Notes: generated from the sequence alone by a model not told the origin. Positions 1 to 6,576 are shown, numbered from the stretch's first letter. The stretch is 13,098 nucleotides of DNA from an uncultured Mycoplasmatota bacterium (GCA_948472605.1 CAOKUH010000038.1:1-13098); one strand, 5' to 3'. Numbers and translations are program-made.

Positions 1-174
1 GGACTTGAAAAAGGAACAAAAAAAGCCAATATAGAAACAGCCAAAAAACTTCTTAGAATGGGATTAGGAACCCCAGAAGAAATATCTAAAGCAACAGAAT
101 TATCTATAGAAGAAATTATTAATTTAAAAAATGATATAGATAAGGAAAAAAAGATTAGATTAGAAGTTATGTAA
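1..174 (+). CDS. C-terminal end of Rpn / PD-(D/E)XK nuclease family transposase-like protein (5' truncated by window)
   Basis: Only the last 57 codons are present; the frame is open from base 1 to TAA at 172-174. The visible tail has the GLEKGTKKANIETAKKLL run followed by a GLGTPEEISKATELSIEEI helix-turn pattern. Tails of this kind (KG-rich coiled segment, then MGxxxEEIxxxTxLSxEEI) are typical of Rpn family recombination-promoting nucleases, often annotated as PD-(D/E)XK nuclease transposases, in gut Bacillota. The catalytic nuclease domain would lie upstream and cannot be seen. The assignment therefore rests on the tail alone. The gene is not part of the conserved Bacillus-type gene order that follows, which fits an accessory or mobile-type gene inserted left of the block. 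Confidence 0.6.
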   Translation, partial: GLEKGTKKANIETAKKLLRMGLGTPEEISKATELSIEEIINLKNDIDKEKKIRLEVM

Positions 175-202
175 ATTTAATGAAGAATTTACTTTTTTTA
201 TT
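171..202 (+). terminator. Rho-independent terminator of the Rpn-like gene
   Basis: GTAAATT (171-177) pairs with AATTTAC (186-192) around an 8-base loop and is followed directly by TTTTTTATTTT. The TAA stop codon of the upstream gene (172-174) lies inside the 5' arm. A second possible pairing, TGAAGAA (181-187) with TTCTTCA (203-209), overlaps it and is less well placed relative to the T tract. Confidence 0.6.
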
Positions 203-220
203 TTCTTCAGTATATTTTTC

Positions 221-230
221 CTGCTATAAC
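221..230 (+). promoter_or_regulatory. Candidate extended -10 promoter for the spoVT-like gene
   Basis: TGCTATAAC at 222-230 is a TGN-TATAAC extended -10 element 32 bases before the start codon. No convincing -35 hexamer is seen at the usual distance (202-207 is TTTCTT). In B. subtilis spoVT is read by the forespore factor SigG, but no SigG-like -35/-10 pair was recognised here. Confidence 0.4.
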
Positions 231-261
231 TCAAACTAAATATGTAAGGAGTTGAGAACTT

Positions 262-783
262 TTGAAGTCAACAGGAGTTATTAGAAGAATAGATGAATTA
301 GGAAGAATAGTTTTACCCAAAGAAATACGTCGTAATTTGGGAATAAGAGAAGGTGAAAATTTAGAAATATTTGTTGAAGATGATAGAGTTATATTAAAGA
401 AATACTCCAAAATAAAAGATTATAAAGAAACAATCAATAGTATTTGCGAGTTAGTAAGTTTAGTTTATCATTTTAAATTAATAGTAACAGATAGGGATAG
501 AGTAGTATATTCTAATATTTATAAAGATATTGTAGGAAGTGATTTAGACAATAAATTAATTAATTTTATTCATAATAGAGAAAATATATTAAAAAATCAA
601 ATTCAAACATATAATTTTAATGGAGAAGAGAAAACAGGTTATTTTTTTATTCAGCCCATAATTTCTTCTACGGATTGTTTAGGTTTAATTATTTTATACG
701 ATGAAAGTCCAATTAATGAAGAAAATATTAATTTATTAAAATTTTTATCTAATTTAATAGTTAGTAAAGTAGATATTTCTTGA
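262..783 (+). CDS. spoVT: SpoVT-like AbrB/GAF transcription regulator
   Basis: The 173-residue product starts at a TTG codon, chosen because TAAGGAGT (245-252) sits about 10 bases upstream and the protein begins at the canonical MK-STG-VIRRIDELGRIVLP motif. Residues 1-50 form the AbrB/SpoVT swapped-hairpin DNA-binding domain (RRIDELGRIVLPKEIRRNL, then LEIF and ILKKYS). The remaining about 120 residues match the weakly conserved GAF-like sensor domain of SpoVT in length and layout. B. subtilis SpoVT (178 residues) tunes SigG-dependent genes in the forespore; AbrB itself has only about 95 residues. Here the SpoVT-like form occupies the place just upstream of metS that abrB holds in B. subtilis. 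Orthology to SpoVT rather than a GAF-fused AbrB is inferred from length and the LKKYS junction. Confidence 0.85.
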   Translation: MKSTGVIRRIDELGRIVLPKEIRRNLGIREGENLEIFVEDDRVILKKYSKIKDYKETINSICELVSLVYHFKLIVTDRDRVVYSNIYKDIVGSDLDNKLINFIHNRENILKNQIQTYNFNGEEKTGYFFIQPIISSTDCLGLIILYDESPINEENINLLKFLSNLIVSKVDIS

Positions 784-808
784 ACTTATATATAATATAT
801 GATAATAT
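780..808 (+). promoter_or_regulatory. SigA-type promoter of the metS T-box transcript
   Basis: TTGAAC (780-785), a 17-base spacer and TAATAT (803-808) precede the T-box leader. The -35 overlaps the last codon and stop of the spoVT-like gene. A nearby TATAAT at 791-796 has no partner at proper spacing. Confidence 0.5.
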
Positions 809-815
809 ACGAATA

Positions 816-1016
816 ATTAGTAAAGAAAGAAAGAGTAATACTTAAATGTTTATTAAAGAGAGTTTACGTTGGTGAAAGTAAATATAAACAAGAGTATGAA
901 CATGGTTCTGGAGCTAAATCGGATTATTCTCGTTACGAATTCAAAGTGCATGAATTAAATCATGAATTAAGGTGGTACCACGGAAATTTTTTCGTCCTTA
1001 GTTTATGATTTTTTTA
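816..1016 (+). promoter_or_regulatory. T-box riboswitch, methionine specifier (tRNA-Met)
   Basis: The leader carries the T-box core AAGGTGGTACCACGG (969-983). Upstream is a Stem I with an AGAG stretch, the terminal GTTGGTGAAAGT loop region (867-880) and the stem TGTTTAT (847-853) / ATAAACA (884-890). The specifier loop follows as AGAGTATGAAC, giving AUG (896-898) as specifier codon, and then GGTTCTGGAGC. The TGGT in the core would pair with the ACCA end of a tRNA with discriminator A, as expected for tRNA-Met. Uncharged tRNA-Met would stabilise the antiterminator and allow readthrough into metS. Specifier, core and downstream gene agree, so the assignment is firm; the exact 5' end is inferred from the promoter. 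Confidence 0.93.
957..1015 (+). terminator. T-box terminator hairpin
   Basis: Bases 957-972 pair continuously with 996-1011 (AAATCAT with ATGATTT, and TAAGG with CCTTA, joined by AU and GU pairs), about 16 bp, with the T tract at 1009-1015. The 5' arm overlaps the T-box core, so terminator and antiterminator are mutually exclusive. Confidence 0.9.
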
Positions 1017-1054
1017 TATTATTGATTTGGATGAATTATTATCTAAATAAAAAC

Positions 1055-1063
1055 TGCTATGAT
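1055..1063 (+). promoter_or_regulatory. Possible extended -10 promoter downstream of the T-box terminator
   Basis: TGCTATGAT is a TGN-TATGAT extended -10 element lying after the T-box terminator and 122 bases before the metS start. No good -35 is seen. If active it would give metS transcription that bypasses the T-box. Confidence 0.25.
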
Positions 1064-1185
1064 TTTTGAACAAGAATTATTTTGGTCTTTCTTGTACTAG
1101 AAAATTTGCTAGTTTAATATTATTTAGAAAGATAAGAAAAATGCTTACTTAAATAATGAAAGATTTAAAGAAAAGAGGTAAAAAA

Positions 1186-2709
1186 ATGAAAGAAAAATAT
1201 TATATAACTACTGCTATTGCTTATACATCAGGCAAGCCTCATATTGGAAATACTTATGAAATTGTATTAGCAGATAGTATTGCTCGTTATAAAAGATTAA
1301 AAGGATTTGATGTTTATTTTCAAACTGGAACTGATGAACATGGTGAAAAAATTCAAATTAAAGCTAAAGATAAAGGTCTATCTCCTAAGGAGTTTGTTGA
1401 TGACATTGCTAATGAAATTAAGAATATTTGGGATATAATGAATACTAGTTATGATAAATTTGTAAGAACTACAGATGAAAATCATGAAAAAATTGTTCAA
1501 AAAATATTTAAAAAAATGTATGATAAAGGCGATATATATTTGGGAGAATATCAAGGATTATATTGTACTCCTTGTGAATCTTTTTGGACAGAATCTCAAC
1601 TTGTAGATGGTAAATGTCCAGATTGTGGTAGAGAAGTAGAATTAAAAAAAGAAGATGCATATTTTTTTAAATTAAGTAAATATCAAGATAAATTAATTGA
1701 ATATATTGAAACTCATCCTGAATTTATAAAACCGGAGTCTAGAAAAAATGAAATGATTAATAACTTTTTAAAGCCTGGTTTGCAAGATTTATGTGTTTCA
1801 AGGACATCTTTTGATTGGGGAATTCCAGTAGATTTTGACTCTAAACATGTAGTATACGTATGGTTAGATGCTCTTAATAATTATATTACAAATATTGGCT
1901 ATAATCCTGATGGTAGTACAGAAGAATTTCATAAACTATGGCCAGCAGATTTACATTTAATTGGTAAAGATATAATTCGTTTTCATACTATTTATTGGCC
2001 TTGTTTTCTAATGAGTTTAGATTTGCCACTACCTAAGCAAGTGTTTGGACATCCATGGTTAATTATGTCAGATGGGAAAATGAGTAAATCAAAAGGAAAT
2101 GTTATTTATGCAGATGATTTAGTAAAAGAGTTTGGTGTAGATGCTGTTAGATATTATGTCTTACATGAAATACCATATGCATCCGATGGTGTTTTTACGA
2201 AGGATTTATTAATAGAAAGAATAAATGGGGATCTTGTTAATATTCTTGGAAACCTAGTAAATAGAACTATTTCTATGGCCCAAAAATATTTTAATGGTCA
2301 TTTAGAGAATAAACAAGTTTGTGAAGAGTTAGATAATAATATTATTGAAATTGTTAATAACTTAGAAGATAAATTAGAAATTAAAATGAATGATTTAGAA
2401 ATAGGTGCTGCGATAGATGAAATATTTGAAGTATTTAGAAGATGTAATAAATATATAGATGAAACTACTCCGTGGATTTTAGCTAAAGATGATACAAAAA
2501 AAGATAGACTTGAAACTGTAATTTATAATATTATTGAAGCTATTCGTGCTAGTGCAGTATTTCTAGAACCATTTTTACCAGATACTAGTTTTAATATTTT
2601 AACTCAACTTAATATTACAGATAAATCTATTAAATTTAAAGATAAAAATGTTTATGAATTAAATGATCCAGTTATATTATTTCAAAGAATAGATGTAGAT
2701 AAAGAATGA
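1186..2709 (+). CDS. metS: Methionyl-tRNA synthetase, short form without C-terminal dimerisation domain
   Basis: Cytoplasmic class I synthetase that charges tRNA-Met; 507 residues from the ATG at 1186. That start has GAGG (1175-1178) at 7 bases spacing, and MKEKYYITTAIAYTSG is the family N-terminus; the in-frame ATG at 1156 would add ten lysine-rich residues and lacks a ribosome site. The signature P-H-I-G-N is at 18-22 (HIGH motif). A zinc knuckle has C127, C130, C144 and C147. KMSKS is at 298-302. The anticodon-binding helical domain follows (about 350-490). B. subtilis MetS has about 660 residues; the missing part corresponds to the C-terminal tRNA-binding (Trbp111/EMAP-like) domain. Expression is controlled by the T-box upstream. 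The stop overlaps the next start (ATGA). Confidence 0.97.
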   Translation: MKEKYYITTAIAYTSGKPHIGNTYEIVLADSIARYKRLKGFDVYFQTGTDEHGEKIQIKAKDKGLSPKEFVDDIANEIKNIWDIMNTSYDKFVRTTDENHEKIVQKIFKKMYDKGDIYLGEYQGLYCTPCESFWTESQLVDGKCPDCGREVELKKEDAYFFKLSKYQDKLIEYIETHPEFIKPESRKNEMINNFLKPGLQDLCVSRTSFDWGIPVDFDSKHVVYVWLDALNNYITNIGYNPDGSTEEFHKLWPADLHLIGKDIIRFHTIYWPCFLMSLDLPLPKQVFGHPWLIMSDGKMSKSKGNVIYADDLVKEFGVDAVRYYVLHEIPYASDGVFTKDLLIERINGDLVNILGNLVNRTISMAQKYFNGHLENKQVCEELDNNIIEIVNNLEDKLEIKMNDLEIGAAIDEIFEVFRRCNKYIDETTPWILAKDDTKKDRLETVIYNIIEAIRASAVFLEPFLPDTSFNILTQLNITDKSIKFKDKNVYELNDPVILFQRIDVDKE

Positions 2710-3149
2710 CTTTATATATTGAAAATTTAATTTATTTAGATGATAATGTTAATATTATATTGAGTTTTGAAAATATTGATAGTGAGTTAGAAAATGAGAA
2801 TTTTAATAATGCTAAAGAAATAGTTAGTAAATTAAAAGAAATGTTTCCTGATAAAATTGAGTACATTTATAATTTAATCACTTTTTCAATGAAGTTAGAT
2901 ATGGAGTTTATTATGTGGTTTCTAGCATATTTAATGATTACTAAAAATGTAAAATTGGATATAGATGGTACGATTATAAAATTAAATGAATATGACACGT
3001 ATAAATTAAATGATATTAGAGAATATTTAGTTGAATTTTGTAAAAAAGAATGTTTAAGGATTCAATTAGTAAAAAAACGAAATGATGCTATTTTAAAACA
3101 AATAGAAAATAAATATTTAGAATTTAATTTGGGAAGTAAGTCTTTTTAA
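2706..3149 (+). CDS. Unknown 147-residue protein, translationally coupled to metS
   Basis: I do not recognise this family. The ATG overlaps the metS stop as ATGA (2706-2709), so translation is probably coupled and the T-box would co-regulate it. The protein is acidic in its first half and basic at the end, soluble-looking, with no signal peptide. One hydrophobic stretch (MEFIMWFLAYLMITKNV, about 71-87) is more likely a buried helix than a membrane segment. Residues 30-55 and 105-140 look helical, the latter with a lysine/arginine-rich face (CKKECLRIQLVKKRND). In B. subtilis metS is followed directly by tatD, so this gene is an insertion in that order. Base composition and codon use resemble its neighbours. 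It could be a rapidly diverging conserved hypothetical of the lineage; no function is proposed. Confidence 0.75.
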   Translation: MTLYIENLIYLDDNVNIILSFENIDSELENENFNNAKEIVSKLKEMFPDKIEYIYNLITFSMKLDMEFIMWFLAYLMITKNVKLDIDGTIIKLNEYDTYKLNDIREYLVEFCKKECLRIQLVKKRNDAILKQIENKYLEFNLGSKSF

Positions 3150-3160
3150 GAATAATTATT

Positions 3161-3196
3161 TGACCTCGCTTTTAGAATATGAAAACGAGGTTTTAT
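3161..3196 (+). terminator. Rho-independent terminator after metS operon
   Basis: ACCTCG (3163-3168) pairs with CGAGGT (3186-3191); after a one-base bulge TTTT pairs with AAAA to extend the stem. TTTTATT follows. It closes the metS-unknown transcript before tatD. Confidence 0.75.
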
Positions 3197-3231
3197 TATG
3201 TTTAAATCAACAATAATTTATATGAACAAAT

Positions 3232-3260
3232 TTTACTTATTTAATCTTTTCTGTTATATT
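3232..3260 (+). promoter_or_regulatory. SigA-type promoter of tatD
   Basis: TTTACT (3232-3237), a 17-base spacer and TATATT (3255-3260), with TG one base before the -10 (extended -10). It lies directly after the metS-operon terminator. Confidence 0.5.
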
Positions 3261-3280
3261 AATTTTAGGAAGTGATTGTT

Positions 3281-4027
3281 ATGTTTTGTGATACTCATTG
3301 TCATTTATTTAAAGAATATTATGATAATATAGAAGAAGTTTTAAAACTTTCTAAAGAGAAAAAAGTTAATAAAATGATTGTTGCAGGATGTGATGATAAA
3401 ACTAATAGGGAAGTTTTAGGATTGGTTAAATATGAAGAAATATATGGATGTTTAGGAATTCATCCAGAAGATGTGTTAAACTATAAAGAAAAAGATTTAA
3501 AGTTTATAGAAAATAATTTAAATAATTCTAAAATAATTGCGATAGGTGAAATAGGATTAGATTATCATTATGATAAAAATAGTAAAGAGAAACAAATTGA
3601 ATTATTTGAAAGTCAACTTGCTTTAGCTGAAAAGTATAAATTACCAGTTGTGATTCATTCTAGAGATGCTACTTTAGATACGATAGAAGTTTTGAAGAAA
3701 TATAATGTAAAGGGAGTTATTCATTCTTTTAGTGGAAGCTTAGAAACTGCAAATATTTATATAAAAATGGGCTTTTTATTAGGAATTAATGGAGTTATAA
3801 CTTTTAAAAATTGTAATTTAAAAGATGTAATAAAAGATTTAGATTTGAATAATATTGTATTAGAAACCGATTCACCATTTTTAACTCCTGTACCTTTTAG
3901 AGGAAAAGTAAATGATCCTAGTAAAATATTAGATATTGCTAATTTTATTTGTGAAATAAAAAATATTTCTATTGACAGGTTAGTTTACATAACTAATGAA
4001 AATATTAAGCGAGTTTTTGACAACTAA
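3281..4027 (+). CDS. tatD: TatD family metal-dependent hydrolase / DNase
   Basis: 248-residue TIM-barrel metallohydrolase of the TatD family (YabD in B. subtilis), a cytoplasmic magnesium-dependent 3'-5' exonuclease or deoxyribonuclease type. The ATG at 3281 is chosen over the GTG at 3272 because AGGAAG (3267-3272) overlaps that GTG and sits about 8 bases before the ATG, and MFCDTHCH is the usual N-terminus. Metal-site residues are visible: H6 and H8 in DTHCH, E90 in GEIGLDYH, H126 in VIHSR, H148 in IHSFSG and D197 in LETDSPFL. The product substrate motif PFRGKVNDP is present. Length and order of motifs are full. It follows the metS block as in B. subtilis, but with its own promoter. Confidence 0.96.
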   Translation: MFCDTHCHLFKEYYDNIEEVLKLSKEKKVNKMIVAGCDDKTNREVLGLVKYEEIYGCLGIHPEDVLNYKEKDLKFIENNLNNSKIIAIGEIGLDYHYDKNSKEKQIELFESQLALAEKYKLPVVIHSRDATLDTIEVLKKYNVKGVIHSFSGSLETANIYIKMGFLLGINGVITFKNCNLKDVIKDLDLNNIVLETDSPFLTPVPFRGKVNDPSKILDIANFICEIKNISIDRLVYITNENIKRVFDN

Positions 4028-4035
4028 TAAGATAT

Positions 4036-4064
4036 TTGTTAATATGTTTTATATAAGTTATATT
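4036..4064 (+). promoter_or_regulatory. Candidate SigA promoter of the 3D-domain gene
   Basis: TTGTTA (4036-4041), a 17-base spacer and TATATT (4059-4064) lie just before GAGGTGA and the ATG at 4081, which would give a very short leader. No terminator separates this gene from tatD, so read-through is also likely. Confidence 0.35.
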
Positions 4065-4080
4065 GCGAGGTGAGATGATA

Positions 4081-4617
4081 ATGCATAAATTATTAGAAAT
4101 TCTAAAGAAGTTTTTTCAAGTTTTTTTATTAATTATGTTAGTTATTTTTGTAGAGTCTAGCAATAATATTAAAGAGAATAAAGTTTTAAATGATAATTAT
4201 AATAAATCAATAGACTTGGCGACTATGGCTATGAAATTAAAAGAAGATATAGCTAATGATCTTTATAGTGCAAAAGATACTTTTACAGGAGATTTAACAA
4301 GTTATTTACCAACTTGTCCTTTATGTAGTGGTAAACTGGCTTGTTTGCCAAAATATAATGTTTTGGATGGAACAGAAACATATCAAGATGTATCTTATGG
4401 AACAGTAAAAATAGTTGCTTCAAGTAAAAACTTACCTTGTGGAACAATAATTAGACTAAATAATACAAAATTATCTGATGAAGCAGTTTTAGCCATAGTT
4501 TTAGATCGAGGCGTTTTAGGAAATGATTTAGATTTGTTGACTTCAAATGAATCATATGCATATTTTGTAGGTAGATCAGTAGTTACTTATGATGTTTTAA
4601 GACATGGATGGCAATAG
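4081..4617 (+). CDS. 3D (Asp-Asp-Asp) domain cell-wall protein, YabE-position homologue
   Basis: 178 residues; the ATG at 4081 is preferred because GAGGTGA (4067-4073) lies 7 bases upstream, too close for the ATG at 4075. An N-terminal hydrophobic segment (about 11-25, FFQVFLLIMLVIFV) should be a signal anchor or uncleaved signal. Residues about 70-178 are a 3D domain, the double-psi beta-barrel found in peptidoglycan lytic enzymes such as YabE/YocH. VLDRG...GNDLD supplies D142, D149 and D151, and the end GRSVVTYDVLRHGW is typical. Four cysteines (79, 82, 88, 120; CPLC and LPCG) could form disulfides outside the membrane. B. subtilis YabE at the same locus also has DUF348 and G5 domains; both are absent here. 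Role in cell-wall turnover is inferred from the domain. Confidence 0.8.
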   Translation: MHKLLEILKKFFQVFLLIMLVIFVESSNNIKENKVLNDNYNKSIDLATMAMKLKEDIANDLYSAKDTFTGDLTSYLPTCPLCSGKLACLPKYNVLDGTETYQDVSYGTVKIVASSKNLPCGTIIRLNNTKLSDEAVLAIVLDRGVLGNDLDLLTSNESYAYFVGRSVVTYDVLRHGWQ

Positions 4618-4626
4618 CCATTTTTT
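4608..4626 (+). terminator. Short terminator hairpin overlapping the 3D-gene stop codon
   Basis: ATGGC (4608-4612), loop AATA, GCCAT (4617-4621), then TTTTT. The TAG stop (4615-4617) spans loop and stem. It lies only 15 bases before the rsmA start, so it may act as a partial attenuator between the two genes. Confidence 0.5.
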
Positions 4627-4640
4627 AAGTTGGTGATAAT

Positions 4641-5492
4641 ATGGATTATATAAAAGCAAAGAAAAAATATGGTCAAAATTTTTTACGTAATGAAAAAATT
4701 CTTAGTGATATAGTTAATAGTGTATCAGTAGATAGTAATGATTTAATAATTGAAATAGGCCCAGGTATGGGAGCTTTAACAAAGTATTTATGTGAATTAA
4801 ATGCTAATTTATTATGTTATGAAATTGATGTGCGCATGAAGGACTATTTGTTTAAATATGAATCAGATAAAATTGTTATTATATATGATGATTTTATGAA
4901 AAGAAATGTTTTAGAGGATATAAAAGATATTCAATATAAAAATTTATATGTAATTGCTAATATTCCTTATTATATAACATCACCAATTATACTTAAGCTA
5001 ATTAATTTGGAAAAAGAAGTTAAGGAAATAGTTTTGTTGGTTCAAAAAGAAGTTGCAGAAAGGATATGTGCAACTAATAATCATAAGGAATATAATGCGT
5101 TTACTTTAGTAATTGATATGGATTATGATGCAGAACTGGTTTTTTCAGTTTCTAGAAATAGTTTTGTACCTGTACCTAATGTTGATAGTGCAGTTATTAA
5201 ATTAACTCGTAAAAAAGATATTATAGTTAAAGATAAAACTTTTTATTTAAAATTTATATCGGATGCTTTTCAAAATAAAAGAAAGACGCTTAAAAATAAT
5301 TTGAAACAATATGATTGGCTTAAAATTGAACGAATTTTAAATGAACTTGGCTATCCAGAAAATGTAAGAGCTGAAGAAATAAGCAAAGGTGATTTTAAAA
5401 TATTAGTTAATAAATATAGTGATAATAGTAATGATAAAAAATATAATAATGAATTACATAGTTTAGGTTATGATGAAAATACTAGTAAATAA
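4641..5492 (+). CDS. rsmA: 16S rRNA dimethyladenosine transferase
   Basis: 283-residue SAM-dependent RsmA/KsgA methyltransferase that dimethylates the two adjacent adenines in helix 45 of 16S rRNA during late 30S assembly. Motifs: KKYGQNFL at 8-15, the SAM loop EIGPGMGALT at 38-47, E61 after motif I for ribose contact, the catalytic NIPYYI at 107-112, and the C-terminal RKTLKNNL stretch. ATG at 4641 has GGTGAT (4632-4637). In B. subtilis rnmV (ribonuclease M5) lies directly upstream; it is absent here, and only 23 bases separate the gene from the 3D-domain gene. The last about 25 residues (asparagine/lysine-rich, low complexity) extend past the conserved fold. Confidence 0.97.
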   Translation: MDYIKAKKKYGQNFLRNEKILSDIVNSVSVDSNDLIIEIGPGMGALTKYLCELNANLLCYEIDVRMKDYLFKYESDKIVIIYDDFMKRNVLEDIKDIQYKNLYVIANIPYYITSPIILKLINLEKEVKEIVLLVQKEVAERICATNNHKEYNAFTLVIDMDYDAELVFSVSRNSFVPVPNVDSAVIKLTRKKDIIVKDKTFYLKFISDAFQNKRKTLKNNLKQYDWLKIERILNELGYPENVRAEEISKGDFKILVNKYSDNSNDKKYNNELHSLGYDENTSK

Positions 5493-5523
5493 TATATGGA
5501 GTTTAGATTTAATTTTAATTTTT

Positions 5524-5553
5524 TCATTTTTGGGGTTATTGGTACATATAATA
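5524..5553 (+). promoter_or_regulatory. SigE/SigK-like mother-cell promoter of yabG
   Basis: TCATTTT (5524-5530), 14-base spacer, CATATAAT (5545-5552). Against the SigE consensus KMATATT-N13-15-CATACAHT this matches 6/7 and 7/8. The -10 region extended by one base also fits the SigK pattern CATANNNTA, but the AC of a SigK -35 is not at the usual spacing. The element lies 16 bases before the yabG ATG and has the same shape as those before yabP and cwlD. Confidence 0.6.
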
Positions 5554-5568
5554 TATTGGTGATAATAA

Positions 5569-6348
5569 ATGCCAATAAAAAAAGGAGACATTGTAACAAG
5601 AAAAAGTTATAATAATGATACTTTATTTAAAGTAATGAATATTAAAGGAAATATTTGTTATTTAAAGGGGTTAGATGTTCGTTTATATGCTGATAGTGAG
5701 AAAAGTGATTTAGTAGTGGCAACAGAAGACGAAAGAGAAGAATTAGAAGATATAAATGATGATTCAAATGAAGATATTTTAGATCGTAGTGAATTTTTTT
5801 ATTTACCTGGTAAAATATTACATTTAGATGGAGATAATGAGTATCTACAAAGATGTTTAGCGTATTATAAAAAGCATAATATTTTGGCAATTGGTAAAAG
5901 AGTTACAGAAGTAGATATTCCTTCAAAGATTAGAAATTTGTTAGAGGAGTATAAACCAGATATTGTTATAATTACAGGTCATGATGCTTTTTTTAGTAAA
6001 AAAGGTCGAGTAGATGATATAGAAAATTATAAAAATACAAAAAATTTTGTTAATGCAGTTCGTGAATGTCGTAGGTATGAAAAAAGTCATGAAAAATTAG
6101 TTATTATTGCAGGTGCTTGCCAAAGTAATTATGAAGAACTAATTAAAGCAGGAGCTAATTTTGCATCTAGTCCTAAACGAGTTAATATTCATTGTTTAGA
6201 TCCAGCCATTATAGCCACTTCTATTTCTTTAACTGAAAGAAATAAAGAAATAGATTTAATATCATTGTTAGAAAAAACAAAATATGGTAGTGATGGAATG
6301 GGAGGTATAATTTCGAATGGTCTTATGTATGTTGGTTATCCTAGATAG
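5569..6348 (+). CDS. yabG: Sporulation-specific cysteine protease YabG
   Basis: 259 residues (B. subtilis YabG about 290), peptidase family U57. YabG acts in the mother cell or spore coat and processes coat and germination proteins. The N-terminal about 50 residues (KKGDIVTRKSYNNDTLFKV, GLDVRLYAD) are the SH3-like start typical of the family. The putative catalytic residues are H138 in IITGHDAFF and C184 in IIAGACQSNYEEL, and the end GSDGMGGIISNGLMYVGYPR-type tail is present. An acidic insert (about 53-72) separates the domains. ATG at 5569 has GGTGAT (5558-5563). It sits between rsmA and veg exactly as in B. subtilis, with a mother-cell type promoter inside the preceding gap. Confidence 0.95.
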   Translation: MPIKKGDIVTRKSYNNDTLFKVMNIKGNICYLKGLDVRLYADSEKSDLVVATEDEREELEDINDDSNEDILDRSEFFYLPGKILHLDGDNEYLQRCLAYYKKHNILAIGKRVTEVDIPSKIRNLLEEYKPDIVIITGHDAFFSKKGRVDDIENYKNTKNFVNAVRECRRYEKSHEKLVIIAGACQSNYEELIKAGANFASSPKRVNIHCLDPAIIATSISLTERNKEIDLISLLEKTKYGSDGMGGIISNGLMYVGYPR

Positions 6349-6357
6349 GAGGAAAGA

Positions 6358-6570
6358 ATGAATTTAGATATTATAAAAGAAGAATTAAAAAAGCATTTAA
6401 ATAGTAATGTAGAAGTACAGGTATTTGGAATGCGTAATAAAAATTATAAAGTAAAGGGATATATTTCTAATCTTTATCCAAGTATTTTTACAATAAATGA
6501 GTGTGGAGTAGAGAAAAGTTTTACCTATTCTGATATTGCTACAGGAGAAATTAGTATCAAGTATTTGTAA
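6358..6570 (+). CDS. veg: Veg family protein
   Basis: 70-residue small protein; an AGGAGG (6347-6352) overlaps the yabG stop and sits 5 bases before the ATG. The core resembles Veg/DUF1021: an N-terminal helix (LDIIKEELKKHLNSNV), a central beta segment (KVKGYISNLYPSIFTI, matching the GxLxxxYPSVFxV pattern), and SFTYSDIATGEISI. B. subtilis Veg (86 residues) is linked to biofilm gene expression through SinR and is one of the strongest vegetative transcripts; here it seems to be read together with yabG. Position directly after yabG matches B. subtilis and supports the weak sequence match. Slightly short for the family. Confidence 0.85.
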   Translation: MNLDIIKEELKKHLNSNVEVQVFGMRNKNYKVKGYISNLYPSIFTINECGVEKSFTYSDIATGEISIKYL

Positions 6571-6576
6571 AAACTC

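Noticed and set aside
1016..1185. Second tandem T-box in the metS spacer
   Set aside because: No GGTGG core or specifier-type loop is present; only simple hairpins.
3272..3280. GTG start of tatD three codons upstream
   Set aside because: It overlaps the AGGAAG ribosome site; the ATG at 3281 is correctly spaced and gives the family N-terminus.
5642..5890. Antisense open frame within yabG (82 codons)
   Set aside because: Histidine/leucine/tyrosine-rich product without family features, opposite a well-supported gene; an AT-rich shadow.
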